Assembly (NCBI GenBank): GCA_016866875.1
Contig: VGKY01000008.1
Location: 1 to 34,311 of the forward strand
DNA length: 34,311 bases
Source of the DNA: Candidatus Peribacteria bacterium
GTDB taxonomy: Bacteria; Patescibacteriota; Gracilibacteria; Peribacterales; Peribacteraceae
Direction of reading: 5' to 3'
Notes under the pieces: model-generated
Seen by the model: only the letters and a program-made list of their open reading frames with translations
What the model was told of the DNA's origin: nothing
Database searches by the model: none
Part shown: piece by piece, positions 7,858 through 16,047 of the stretch
Layout of the letters: each line of letters begins with the position of its first letter
Numbering within the stretch: the first letter of the stretch is position 1
Made by a program: the position numbers and the translations under genes

Positions 7858-8583
7858 ATGTTCTCGAAGGATTCACCATCAACGGCTTCGGCAATCATCG
7901 CCACAGGTCTGGTGCTCAGTAGCATCATCGGAGGCGCCTCTTTTGTGCGAAGCAAAACGCTCCAGGACAGGATCTCCGTCACGGGCTCCGCGTACCGCGA
8001 TGTCGTGTCCGATACCGTGAAGTGGCGCCTACAGATTACGGCATCGACAGGAATGGGTGACCTAGCCGCAGGCAATGCAAAGGTTGCAGCCGACCTCAAG
8101 GCACTGAAGAAATTTTTGAAGGACAAGAGCATCGCCGATGATGCAGTCACCGTCGCACCGATGAATGTGGAAACGCGCCTCGATTACAACGCTGGTGGTG
8201 CTCCGGTTGGCTACAACCTGCGTCAGGAAGTCTCCGTGGAGGGGGCAGAGATCGACAAGATCACCGCCGCTTCAGAGGAAGCCGGAGCGCTGCTCGCGCA
8301 GGGTGCTGTGGTGTCGACCGTGCAACTCGAGTACTTCATCGGCAATTTACCGGCACTCAGAGTCGAGCTCATGGGTGAGGCTATGAAGGATGCGAAGAAG
8401 CGCGCAGATGCCATCGTGGAAAGTGTCGGCTCTTCCGTAGGAACGCTCCGAGAGGCAAGCATGGGTGTGCTGCAGGTCACGGCACAGAACTCCATGGATG
8501 TTTCGGACTACGGTGCCTACGACACGAGCGCCATGAAGAAGCGCGTGACGGCCGTGGTACGTGCATCTTTTGCGGTACAGTGA
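7858..8583 (+). CDS. SIMPL (DUF541) domain protein, membrane-anchored or exported
   Basis: 241-residue protein of the SIMPL/DUF541 family, found in bacterial periplasmic or surface proteins (Escherichia coli YggE type) without a firm biochemical role. An N-terminal hydrophobic segment (about 12-30) looks like a signal peptide or anchor. ISVTGSAYRDVVSDTVKW starts the domain, and MKDAKKRADAIVESVG (about 178-193) is the characteristic helix. The ATG is fixed by the promoter directly upstream. The stop overlaps the GTG of the next gene (GTGA), so the two are probably translationally coupled, although their functions look unrelated. Confidence 0.88.
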   Translation: MFSKDSPSTASAIIATGLVLSSIIGGASFVRSKTLQDRISVTGSAYRDVVSDTVKWRLQITASTGMGDLAAGNAKVAADLKALKKFLKDKSIADDAVTVAPMNVETRLDYNAGGAPVGYNLRQEVSVEGAEIDKITAASEEAGALLAQGAVVSTVQLEYFIGNLPALRVELMGEAMKDAKKRADAIVESVGSSVGTLREASMGVLQVTAQNSMDVSDYGAYDTSAMKKRVTAVVRASFAVQ

Positions 8584-9536
8584 TAGAGCACTCCTGCGTA
8601 TCGGTGTACCATCGTGAGGTGCAGCATCCCATCCACATCACCGCCGGATATGCATTTCATCCGATTGCTGCGGATCGCTTGGTGACGCTGCGAAAGGAAC
8701 TCCTGGCCTTCGGTGCAGATCGCGCCATGCGAGGGCTGACACTCCTAGCTACGGAAGGCATCAACGGTACGGTCTGCGGAAGCGCAGAAGCCATCGGCGC
8801 ATGGAAAGAATTCCTCGTGGAGAAATTCGGACCGATCGTCTTCAAAGACAGTACTGCCGATGCACCGGTCTTCAAGCGCTGGTCGGTGAAGATCAAGCCC
8901 GAGATCGTCGCCATCAAGATCGATGCGGTGAAACCTGCGGGCCCCCACCAGCACCTTTCGCCCGAAGAATGGCAGAAGACCATCGAGAGTGAAGATGTCA
9001 CGATCATCGACGCTCGCAATCACTTTGAGGTCACTGTAGGAAAATTTCGCGGAGCCATCGATCCGCATATCCAAAGCTTCTCGGAGTTTCCCGACTTTGT
9101 CCGTACGTCGGGAATCCCGAAGGATCAGAAAGTACTGATGTACTGCACGGGCGGCATCCGCTGTGAAAAAGCGCTCATCGCCATGGAACAGGAAGGGTAC
9201 AAGAATGTCTTTCAGTTGGAGGGGGGCATCCTCGCGTATCTGAAAGAATTTCCTGAAGCGGCATTCGAGGGAGAATGTTTTGTCTTCGACAAGCGCGTCG
9301 CGGTCGACCAGCGCCTGCAACCCTCAAAGACCTTTGGCATGTGCCCACACTGCAGCGATCCCTGCACGCTGAGGATCACCTGTGCGCGATGCGATCATCC
9401 GGCAATGATTTGCGATCCATGCAATGCTTCTCTGTATCGTAGAACCTGCTCAAAGAACTGCGCGGAAATCTTCCGGAGAGATGCACGGAAAAATCACCTT
9501 GCGACCGCAAAATCAGGGGGGTACGGTGAGCGGTAA
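8580..9536 (+). CDS. trhO: tRNA uridine(34) hydroxylase (rhodanese family)
   Basis: 318-residue TrhO/YceA-type protein, which makes 5-hydroxyuridine at wobble position 34 of tRNAs in oxygen-dependent fashion. The N-terminal acylphosphatase-like domain carries GLTLLATEGINGTVCGS (about 53-69). The rhodanese domain has IDARNHFEVTVGKFRGA and the catalytic Cys in MYCTGGIRCEKA (about 188-199). A C-terminal Cys-rich zinc-like region (CPHC, CARC, CDPC) ends the protein. I give the GTG overlapping the SIMPL stop; a GTG at 8619 just before QHPIHITAGYAF is an equally plausible start and nearer the family length. Confidence 0.92.
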   Translation: MIEHSCVSVYHREVQHPIHITAGYAFHPIAADRLVTLRKELLAFGADRAMRGLTLLATEGINGTVCGSAEAIGAWKEFLVEKFGPIVFKDSTADAPVFKRWSVKIKPEIVAIKIDAVKPAGPHQHLSPEEWQKTIESEDVTIIDARNHFEVTVGKFRGAIDPHIQSFSEFPDFVRTSGIPKDQKVLMYCTGGIRCEKALIAMEQEGYKNVFQLEGGILAYLKEFPEAAFEGECFVFDKRVAVDQRLQPSKTFGMCPHCSDPCTLRITCARCDHPAMICDPCNASLYRRTCSKNCAEIFRRDARKNHLATAKSGGYGER

Positions 9537-9553
9537 CACTTCCCCTCCTCACT

Positions 9554-10063
9554 ATGGCGAAAAAGAAGAAGCTCAAGAAGACCAAGAAGAAGGCTGTACG
9601 CAAAGGAAAGAAGACGAAAAAGATGAAGAAGACGAAAACGACCAAGAAGAAGACAGGAAAAAAAGGAAAGAAGGCAAAAGGGCAAAAAGGCAAGAAGAAG
9701 GCAAAGACGCGTGCCCAGCTGCGCCCCTCCGCGGGTGCAGCGAAAAAAGCGAAGCCTGCAAAGAAGAAGATCACTGCGCAGAAGAAGCAAGCGATCTCGC
9801 AGTCCTCCGCCGCGGTGATGCAGCGCCTCATCGGGAAAGTCGTGCACTACTACGACCGCATAGGAGTGGCTATCGTGGATCTGAAAGAGCCACTGAGCAT
9901 CGGCGACATGATCATGCTCAAGAAAGGCGGAACCATCGTCCCGCAGCGCGTGGAATCCATGCAGATCGAGCATGCCTCGGTCTGTAGCGCCAAGCGCGGT
10001 GACGTCATCGGCCTCAAGGTCGATGCCGAAGCACACGAAGGGACCTTGGTGCTGCCTGGGTAG
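9554..10063 (+). CDS. Lys-rich tail fused to an EF-Tu domain-2-like beta-barrel
   Basis: 169-residue protein in two parts. Residues 1 to about 85 are almost all Lys, Ala, Thr and Gly, like histone H1-like or ribosome-associated tails. Residues about 90-169, from VMQRLIGKVVHYYDRIGVAIVDL to the C-terminus, match the small 'translation elongation factor-like' barrel; the MQIEH motif near residue 137 and DVIGLKVD are typical. The basic region suggests RNA or DNA binding, but the role is not known. It sits 17 nt after trhO with no Shine-Dalgarno and is convergent with the HATPase gene, 3 nt away. Confidence 0.75.
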   Translation: MAKKKKLKKTKKKAVRKGKKTKKMKKTKTTKKKTGKKGKKAKGQKGKKKAKTRAQLRPSAGAAKKAKPAKKKITAQKKQAISQSSAAVMQRLIGKVVHYYDRIGVAIVDLKEPLSIGDMIMLKKGGTIVPQRVESMQIEHASVCSAKRGDVIGLKVDAEAHEGTLVLPG

Positions 10064-10066
10064 TAC

Positions 10067-10909
10067 TCACGCCAACTTCTTGCTCATCAGACACTTGCGA
10101 CCGCCCATCGCAAAATGCACTTCGTCCATGTAAGCGTTCATCAGCAGAAGACCTCTTCCATATGGCCGCTCGAGATTGTTGCCTTCCGTTGGATCATCTA
10201 CCGTACCATGCCGGAAGCCTCTCCCTTCATCATGCGAGTGCACGTGCAATATGTTGCTCTCGCGCCTTGCATCAACCACCACAATTTTTCGCGGGTCACA
10301 GGCATTGCCGTGTCGCAGGTGATTGGGAAGAGACTCCTCCAGTGCCCCCTGTACTCTGAGTCGATGGTGCTCAGGAACGATCGTAAGGACAAGCGCCTGC
10401 GATTGCCTCATTGCAAGGAACAACTCAGGACAAAAATCCCAATCCCGGTCGAGCTTGCCGATGGTATTCCAGGGTGGTGCTTCCTTAGGATCTATAACAA
10501 TGTGTAGCGCAGAGACAGCCTCCCGCACACTCAGCAAAATCTGTACATATTCATGTACAAAATCCTGCGCTTTACCTTGTTCATAAGCACCGTTAAAACG
10601 CCTGACCCATTCTAGTGCTGCTTGCAGGGAAACATCATGTGTTCCCACAGCACCTGCCACCAAGCCGGAGTGCTCCAGATCCCTTTCAATGCGAATCGCT
10701 TCGATGCGCCGGAGGGTGCCAGCATCCAGTCGCTGATAATTCTCCTCGGACATACCACCCATCTGCAGATGCACTCGATCCGCACTTTGATCATGAATAC
10801 ACAAAATCGGATTTGGTGGTTGCTCCACCGTTCGCTCTGCCGATCCCCCGCATGCACCATAAGCAGGCGCATCGTCGGAACCCGTCTGTCCCGGCTGGTG
10901 TTCTGTCAT
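10067..10909 (-). CDS. Orphan RsbW-type HATPase protein
   Basis: 280-residue protein whose C-terminal third is a GHKL ATPase fold of the anti-sigma-factor kinase (RsbW/SpoIIAB, HATPase_c_2) type: EESLPNHLRHGNACDP is the N-box, HSHDEGRGFRHG the G1 box, and YGRGLLLMNAYMDEV the G2 region. Residues 1 to about 110 are unlike known domains and carry a Pro/Gly/Ser-rich start. The middle (about 110-170) is helical. No sigma factor, anti-anti-sigma STAS protein or phosphatase is adjacent, so the partner must be elsewhere. On the minus strand TTGCGA, 16 nt, TATTAT lies 8 nt before the ATG. Confidence 0.78.
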   Translation of the reverse strand: MTEHQPGQTGSDDAPAYGACGGSAERTVEQPPNPILCIHDQSADRVHLQMGGMSEENYQRLDAGTLRRIEAIRIERDLEHSGLVAGAVGTHDVSLQAALEWVRRFNGAYEQGKAQDFVHEYVQILLSVREAVSALHIVIDPKEAPPWNTIGKLDRDWDFCPELFLAMRQSQALVLTIVPEHHRLRVQGALEESLPNHLRHGNACDPRKIVVVDARRESNILHVHSHDEGRGFRHGTVDDPTEGNNLERPYGRGLLLMNAYMDEVHFAMGGRKCLMSKKLA

Positions 10910-10973
10910 GAACGTACATAATACTTAACAATTCGCATTTCGCAAGTGCTGGCCTGTTGGAGGGAAAAGAGGC

Positions 10974-10979
10974 TAGAAT
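10974..10979 (+). promoter_or_regulatory. -10 element of leaderless alaS
   Basis: TAGAAT is followed by CGGCTG and the GTG start at 10986. The 6-nt spacing supports GTG as the start; the -35 is weak. Confidence 0.5.
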
Positions 10980-10985
10980 CGGCTG

Positions 10986-12824
10986 GTGAAGCCGCTTTCG
11001 ACTGACCAAATCCGGCAAGCGTACCTCGACTTCTTTCAACAAAAGCGGCACACGGTGATCCCCGGAGCATCTTTGATACCCGAGAACGATCCGACGGTAC
11101 TTTTTACGACTGCGGGGATGCACCCACTCGTCCCCTATCTCCTTGGTGAGAAGCATCCGGGAGGGCGTCGCCTGTGTGATGTACAACGCTGCATCCGTAC
11201 CCAAGATATCGACGAAGTCGGAGACAGCAGTCACCTCACGATGTTTGAGATGCTCGGCAACTGGAGCCTCGGGGGCTACTTCAAAGAGGAAGCGATCTCC
11301 ATGAGCTTCGAGTTTCTCACCAAGATCTTAGGAATTCCGGTGAAGATGCTCGCCGTGACCTGCTTCGAGGGAGACAGCGATGCGCCACGCGACGAAGAGT
11401 CCGCAGAAATCTGGAAGAAGATGGGGATCTTGGAAAACAGGATCGGCTTTCTCCCCAAAGCCAAGAACTGGTGGGGGCCTGCAGGCAAAACCGGCCCCTG
11501 CGGGCCGGATACCGAGATGTTTTACTGGATCGGTGAAGGCGAACCACAAGGAACTCCTGCGACGCATGATCGGGAATGGCTCGAGATCTGGAACGATGTT
11601 TTTATGCAATATAATAAAAAGGAGGACGGTACGTTCGAGCCTCTCAAGCAGCAGAACGTGGACACAGGAATGGGACTGGAACGCGTGGCGGCAGTACTCC
11701 AGGGAGTGGCGAACGTCTATGAAACGGATCGCATGAAGCCGATTCTCGATCATGTCCTTAGGCTTTCTCCACGCGAGCACATGCTTGGCAATCACGAGAT
11801 GGAGAGCGGCATCATCCGACATGCGCGCATCGTCGTCGATCACCTCAAGGCCGCCTCCTTCATCATCGGTGACGGCATTGTCCCCAGCAACGTCGACCAG
11901 GGCTACGTGCTTCGGCGCCTCATCCGCCGCGCCATCCGCTCGGCAAGGCAACTGCAGATCGAAGCATCCGGTACGTTCACGCCTGCAGTCGCGGACATCG
12001 TCATCGAGCAATACGCGGCTGCTTATCCCCTGCTCTTTGCGAGGAACAAAACAATCCGCGATGCACTCGCGCACGAAGAGCGGCAGTTCGGCCGGACGCT
12101 GAGCGAGGGGCTCAAGCAGTTCGAGCGCGTCGCAGCGGGCGCGAGCAGCATGATCGCCGGCGTGGATGCCTTTCACCTCTACGACACCTACGGCTTCCCG
12201 CTGGAGCTCACGGTGGAGCTCGCCGGCGAGCGGAGGCTGCGCGTGGATCAGGAGGGATTTGCCTCTGCCTTCGAAGCACACCAGAAGCTCTCGCGCGCCG
12301 GCTCCGAAAAACGCTTCGCCGGAGGTCTCGCCGACCACAGCGCGGAAACGACGAAGCTGCATACTGCTACGCATCTCCTGAATGCTGCACTCCGGAAAGT
12401 GCTCGGCAATCACGTCTGGCAGAAGGGCAGCAACATCACCGCGGAGCGCCTGCGTTTCGACTTCACCCACGAGAGCAAGATGACGCCGGAGCAGATCCAA
12501 CAGGTCGAAGATCTGGTGAACTGGGCGATCCAGAAGGACTTTCCCGTTTCCTACCACCTCTCGACCGTGGATGGAGCAAAGGAAGAGGGAGCCATCGGCG
12601 TCTTCGATGACCGCTACGGCAGTGACGTGAAGGTCTACGTGATGGGGGATCGGGAGATCACCTTCAGCAAGGAGATCTGCGGCGGCCCACACGTCGCACG
12701 CACGGGCATGCTCGGTTCCTTCAAGCTGCAGAAAGAGGAGAGCAGTTCGGCAGGCATCCGCAGGATCAAGGCGGTGGTAATTGGGGGGGCGAAGGAAATA
12801 GAGGTGGCAGGGGAAGGTTGGTAA
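10986..12824 (+). CDS. alaS: Alanyl-tRNA synthetase, short form without C-Ala
   Basis: 612-residue alanine--tRNA ligase. The class II catalytic core is complete: [19 protein letters not shown] (motif 1), [26 protein letters not shown] (motif 2), and [12 protein letters not shown] (motif 3). The editing domain is present: [16 protein letters not shown], and the zinc ligands in CGGPHV. The protein ends soon after the editing-domain motif [11 protein letters not shown]; the C-terminal coiled coil and C-Ala (DHHA1) domain, which bring full-length enzymes to about 850-880 residues, are absent. The end is a clean stop with no decaying continuation, so this is an intact reduced form. GTG start. Confidence 0.95.
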   Translation: [612 protein letters not shown]

Positions 12825-12876
12825 AAAGACGCAATATGATGAAGAGGACGGAAAGGAATTTCTGAGACGTTTTATT

Positions 12877-12921
12877 GTCTTCTGCGTCCTTATTGTCCTC
12901 TTCTTCCTTTTCGTCCTTTAT
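12877..12921. repeat. Degenerate 9-nt tandem repeat, five units
   Basis: Five units of a 9-nt pyrimidine-rich repeat around GTCCTCTTC run head to tail with point differences. Upstream GAAGAGGAC (12841-12849) is the exact reverse complement of the unit at 12895-12903, so the region can fold back. A second tract of the same unit lies at 17325-17360. Confidence 0.75.
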
Positions 12922-12932
12922 CGATCTTTTCA

Positions 12933-12960
12933 TTGACTCTACCTCTCAATAGAGTAAAAT
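12933..12960 (+). promoter_or_regulatory. Promoter of the zinc-ribbon gene
   Basis: TTGACT (12933-12938), a 16-nt spacer and TAAAAT (12955-12960). Transcription would begin near 12967 and give a leader of about 87 nt before the ATG at 13054, so this is one of the few genes here that is clearly not leaderless. Confidence 0.65.
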
Positions 12961-13053
12961 TATATCAATCGACCTTCAGACACGGAACACTCGGAAACAA
13001 CGAGAAAACGCTGCGCGAAGGAAGAGACTTATTTCTTTCTTTCTTCCGCCAGT

Positions 13054-13323
13054 ATGGCAGATCAAACGATAGCGTGCCGCGATTGCGGTGCGAACTTTAC
13101 CTTCACCGAGGGTGAGCAGGAGTTTTACACCTCCCGCAACCTCTCGGCTCCCCAGCGCTGCAAGGCATGTCGCGACGCTCGCAAGAACCAGCGCGGTCCG
13201 CGCCAGATGTTCGATGCGGTGTGCGCACAGTGCAACCAGCCTTGCCAGGTGCCCTTCGAGCCCCGCGAGGGCGGCAAGCCGGTCCTGTGCTTGACGTGCT
13301 TCCGCGCGTCCAAGGGTGAGTAA
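13054..13323 (+). CDS. Two-domain zinc-ribbon protein
   Basis: 89-residue protein with two cysteine knuckle pairs. CRDCGANFTFTEGEQEFY with CKAC matches the 'probable zinc-ribbon' (zf-trcl) family. CAQCNQPCQVPFEP with CLTCF forms a second treble-clef-like unit. Basic residues lie between them. Such proteins are common in Patescibacteria and related genomes; a nucleic-acid or ribosome role is likely but unproven. It has its own promoter and a strong terminator, so it is a single-gene unit and probably well expressed. Confidence 0.88.
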   Translation: MADQTIACRDCGANFTFTEGEQEFYTSRNLSAPQRCKACRDARKNQRGPRQMFDAVCAQCNQPCQVPFEPREGGKPVLCLTCFRASKGE

Positions 13324-13344
13324 TGCCCATTGCACTTGAAGAAC

Positions 13345-13374
13345 AAAAGACGGGCTTCGGCCCGTCTTTTTTTT
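13345..13374 (+). terminator. Intrinsic terminator after the zinc-ribbon gene
   Basis: GACGGGC-TTCG-GCCCGTC (13349-13366), a perfect 7-bp GC-rich stem with a UUCG tetraloop, is followed by eight T. Four A upstream extend the stem. It ends 22 nt after the gene's stop. Confidence 0.95.
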
Positions 13375-13377
13375 CTC

Positions 13378-13406
13378 TTTGCACTTTGCACATTTCTCTC
13401 AATAAT
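13378..13406 (+). promoter_or_regulatory. Promoter of the 13413 envelope gene
   Basis: TTTGCA (13378-13383), a 17-nt spacer and AATAAT (13401-13406), then AACCAC and GTG at 13413. It lies directly after the terminator and supports the GTG start, which gives a clean signal peptide. Confidence 0.5.
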
Positions 13407-13412
13407 AACCAC

Positions 13413-14561
13413 GTGAGTCCTCGGGTACTGTGCATCATCGCGCTCCTTGTCCTTCCCGCTACCGCCCGGGCGGAGCGCGCGACGACGTGGAGCTTCCTCG
13501 CAAATCAGGTGGGCCCCGAGTGGCGGATCAATGGCCAGGCACGCACGACTGCAGGCATCGGTGGATTGCACATCGCAACGCAATCGGAGGTGTCGATCTT
13601 CCGCGAGCTGAATGCAGAGCACCCGATCCATGGTGTGGAAATCACGTACTTGGCCCCCGAAGGGACAGAGGCCCTCCTCCTGTGGAAAGAACCGGGAACC
13701 CCGCAGAACGAAGTCATTCAGATGCCGCTCCCCTTACATCAAGCACTCGTTCCCACACAGCAGCGGATCAGCATCGAACGGTATCCAGATCTCAGCTCTA
13801 GACCAGAAATCCTCGGACTGCGACTCCCGGCCGGTGCAGATGTGCAGATCTTGCAGATACGCCTGGTCGGGTGGGGCATCGTCGATCGCCTGAAGACAGC
13901 CGTACAGTCCTTCTGGAAATTCGATCGGATGAGTCCGTACTCGGTGAACTTTCTCTGGGGACCAGTGTTCGCCGCAAACCCCTACGCACTCCTAAGGCTC
14001 TTCGAGGATCTCCCGCCCCAAGGAACGTACGCCAATGCGCTATGGTACAAGCTTCTCCTTGTCCTCGTTGTCCTGGCGTGGGCGAGCAGCAAGTGGCGTC
14101 GATCGTGGAAGATCCCTGCGTACGCCATTGCCTGCACAGTCGCTGTGCTCTGGATTCTCTCCGATGTGCGCATGGGAGCCGAAATCTTTTCGTACGCCAT
14201 CAGTGACTCTGCGGGATTGCAGGCGGAAGATCCGCAGGACACACAGTTCCGTGAACGTGGCAACTTCCCAGCGTTCATCGCTGATGCAGCTCCACTCGTC
14301 GCCGACCGGGGCCGCTACGTTTTCCTCACGCAGTACCCCTACCCCTTTCTCGGTCTCATGCGTTACCACACGTATCCTGCACTCCCGGTTGCTCCAGAGG
14401 CTGCCGCAGAGGGCATCGATACGTGGGTGGTCTTTGCGCGCGGAGACCTCGGTATAGATCCAGAGGGTAGACTCACCTCCGAAGGAGCGCCGATCACCGC
14501 ACCGGGCAAGATCCTCCTCGACTTCGGGCCCGACTCGTTCGTCTTCCGCACCGGAGCATGA
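13413..14561 (+). CDS. Exported/membrane protein of unknown function
   Basis: 382-residue protein that I cannot assign to a family. It has a clear signal peptide (SPRVLCIIALLVLPATARA, cleavage after about residue 20), an extracytoplasmic beta-rich region (about 22-165), two membrane helices (about 208-230 and 238-255), and a second soluble domain (about 265-382). The frame continues upstream through the terminator, but GTG 13413 gives the signal peptide and lies 6 nt after AATAAT. Its stop overlaps the next gene's ATG (ATGA), so it is coupled to a GT-C-like membrane protein. Together they probably act in envelope glycan or lipid-linked sugar metabolism, which is inference from context only. 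Confidence 0.75.
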   Translation: MSPRVLCIIALLVLPATARAERATTWSFLANQVGPEWRINGQARTTAGIGGLHIATQSEVSIFRELNAEHPIHGVEITYLAPEGTEALLLWKEPGTPQNEVIQMPLPLHQALVPTQQRISIERYPDLSSRPEILGLRLPAGADVQILQIRLVGWGIVDRLKTAVQSFWKFDRMSPYSVNFLWGPVFAANPYALLRLFEDLPPQGTYANALWYKLLLVLVVLAWASSKWRRSWKIPAYAIACTVAVLWILSDVRMGAEIFSYAISDSAGLQAEDPQDTQFRERGNFPAFIADAAPLVADRGRYVFLTQYPYPFLGLMRYHTYPALPVAPEAAAEGIDTWVVFARGDLGIDPEGRLTSEGAPITAPGKILLDFGPDSFVFRTGA

Positions 14562-15985
14562 TCCTCTTCTCCTTCATGATCGGCTTTGCTCCGCTATGGA
14601 TCATCGGCGTGCTCGCCGTACGCGCGATGCAGGGATCCTCGCCGGTTCTCACGCGCAGCGAGTGTGCCGTCTACGGCGCCATCGTCGGTCCCACACTCGT
14701 CATGACCATCCTCTTCTTGCTGGCATGGGCCGGCATGCCGATCAATGCCACCGGAGGGGCAACCGCTCTCTCCATCGCCGGTATTCCCCTCCTCTGGTTA
14801 GTCCGCAAGCACTTGGGATCCTTGCAAATCAAACAATCTCTGGAGCGTTTGAAGGGCATGATCGCTGCGTCGCGCCCGACTGTGCGCTGGAACTCCGAAA
14901 CTCTGCTCCGTGCAATCCTGGGAATATGGATCCTCGCCAAGCTTTCCGCCGGCTCCTCTCTGCTCCTTCACGACCCCGCCTACAACGATGATGTGTTCAA
15001 CAACTGGAACTACCGCGCGAAGATCCTGCAAAACGAGCAACGCCTCACACTCGAGTTTCCCTATAATCCCGGCGTTCCTGCGGGAGTCGCCGCGTACCCG
15101 CCAACCGTTCCCCTCATCCGAGCGTGGATCGCCATCGCCGCGGGAGGGTGGAACGACGACGTGATCGGCCTCATCGCCCCCTTGTCGTACCTGCTCGCAC
15201 TCGCGATCATCTTCCTCGCCATCCGTCGGGAAGCCGAGGGAACCTGGGCACTCCTCGGCCTGTACATCGCCTCGAGTCTCCCCCTCTCCCTGCTCCATGG
15301 CATCACTCCGTACGCTGATCTCTTCGTAGCACTCCATATCGCCGCAGCTCTCCTCCCCATCTTCCACGCACTACGATCTACCGACGTAGCCTCAAGAACT
15401 GCGTGGTTGCGCGTAGGGGCATTGTCCGCCGCACTGCTGCCCATGACGAAGAACGAGGCCCTGCTCATGCACCTGCCGATTATATTCGTTCTCGCCGCCG
15501 GAGCTATAGCGCACTGCGCCCACAAGCGATCGCTTTCCGGGCATCAGGCGCTGCGCGCAGCGCTTTGGTATGCAACGCTGACACTGGCGGTGCTCCTCCC
15601 GTGGCTCCTCTACAAGTACAGCAACGGACTCGCCTTCGGTAATGCGAAGCCCATCGATACCGCACTCGCCTGGCAGGAGGGCGCTTTGCGCGCGCTCTTC
15701 ATCACCTGGGTCCTCGAGACAAACTTCCTCCTCCTGCCCGGCTTGCTCGGCGCGCTGCTGCTTGTGCGCCAGCGTGCAGCCTTCGGCACACCGCTTCTGG
15801 TCCTGAGCCTGTTTGTCCTGGGCATCATCGCGGAGCTCATTGGCATTTTCTCCTTCACAGGCCTCTCTGCAGAAGCCCTGCGCCAGACCGGCTCCGCCCG
15901 TGGCATCATCCAGATCGTCCCCATCATGGTGATCTTGGCAACGCTTCTGCTGCGAGACTGGTGGAATGCTGTGCGTTCTTCGTGA
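14558..15985 (+). CDS. Polytopic membrane protein, GT-C glycosyltransferase-like
   Basis: 475-residue protein with about ten or more membrane helices throughout. After the third helix an extracytoplasmic loop contains DPAYNDDVFNNW (about 140-151), an acidic motif placed like the catalytic Asp of GT-C enzymes (RgtA-D/PMT-like), which move sugars from polyprenyl phosphates. TKNEALLMHLP (about 300) is a second motif seen in such proteins. I therefore call it GT-C-like; a flippase or polymerase is the main alternative. It starts inside the previous gene's stop. Its 3' end is followed by a heptamer repeat tract and then the methyltransferase. Confidence 0.68.
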   Translation: MILFSFMIGFAPLWIIGVLAVRAMQGSSPVLTRSECAVYGAIVGPTLVMTILFLLAWAGMPINATGGATALSIAGIPLLWLVRKHLGSLQIKQSLERLKGMIAASRPTVRWNSETLLRAILGIWILAKLSAGSSLLLHDPAYNDDVFNNWNYRAKILQNEQRLTLEFPYNPGVPAGVAAYPPTVPLIRAWIAIAAGGWNDDVIGLIAPLSYLLALAIIFLAIRREAEGTWALLGLYIASSLPLSLLHGITPYADLFVALHIAAALLPIFHALRSTDVASRTAWLRVGALSAALLPMTKNEALLMHLPIIFVLAAGAIAHCAHKRSLSGHQALRAALWYATLTLAVLLPWLLYKYSNGLAFGNAKPIDTALAWQEGALRALFITWVLETNFLLLPGLLGALLLVRQRAAFGTPLLVLSLFVLGIIAELIGIFSFTGLSAEALRQTGSARGIIQIVPIMVILATLLLRDWWNAVRSS

Positions 15986-16005
15986 GGAACGGTACGCCTG
16001 CTACA

Positions 16006-16040
16006 TTTTCCATTCTCAATTCTCCATTTTCCATTATCCT
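16006..16040. repeat. Degenerate heptamer tandem repeat, five units
   Basis: Five consecutive 7-nt units resembling TTTTCCA (others TTCTCCA, TTCTCAA) end in TTATCCT. It lies between the GT-C-like gene and the methyltransferase, and its last unit contains the TATCCT that serves as a plausible -10 for the next gene. Confidence 0.75.
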
Positions 16041-16047
16041 GTCTCCC

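Noticed and set aside
9554-9720. Low-complexity AAGAAG tract as a microsatellite
   Set aside because: Its period is 3 and it simply encodes the lysine-rich tail, unlike the 7- and 9-nt tracts.
11328-12692. 454-codon minus-strand open frame
   Set aside because: It lies wholly antisense to alaS, whose motifs are unmistakable; GC-rich codon use creates long antisense frames.
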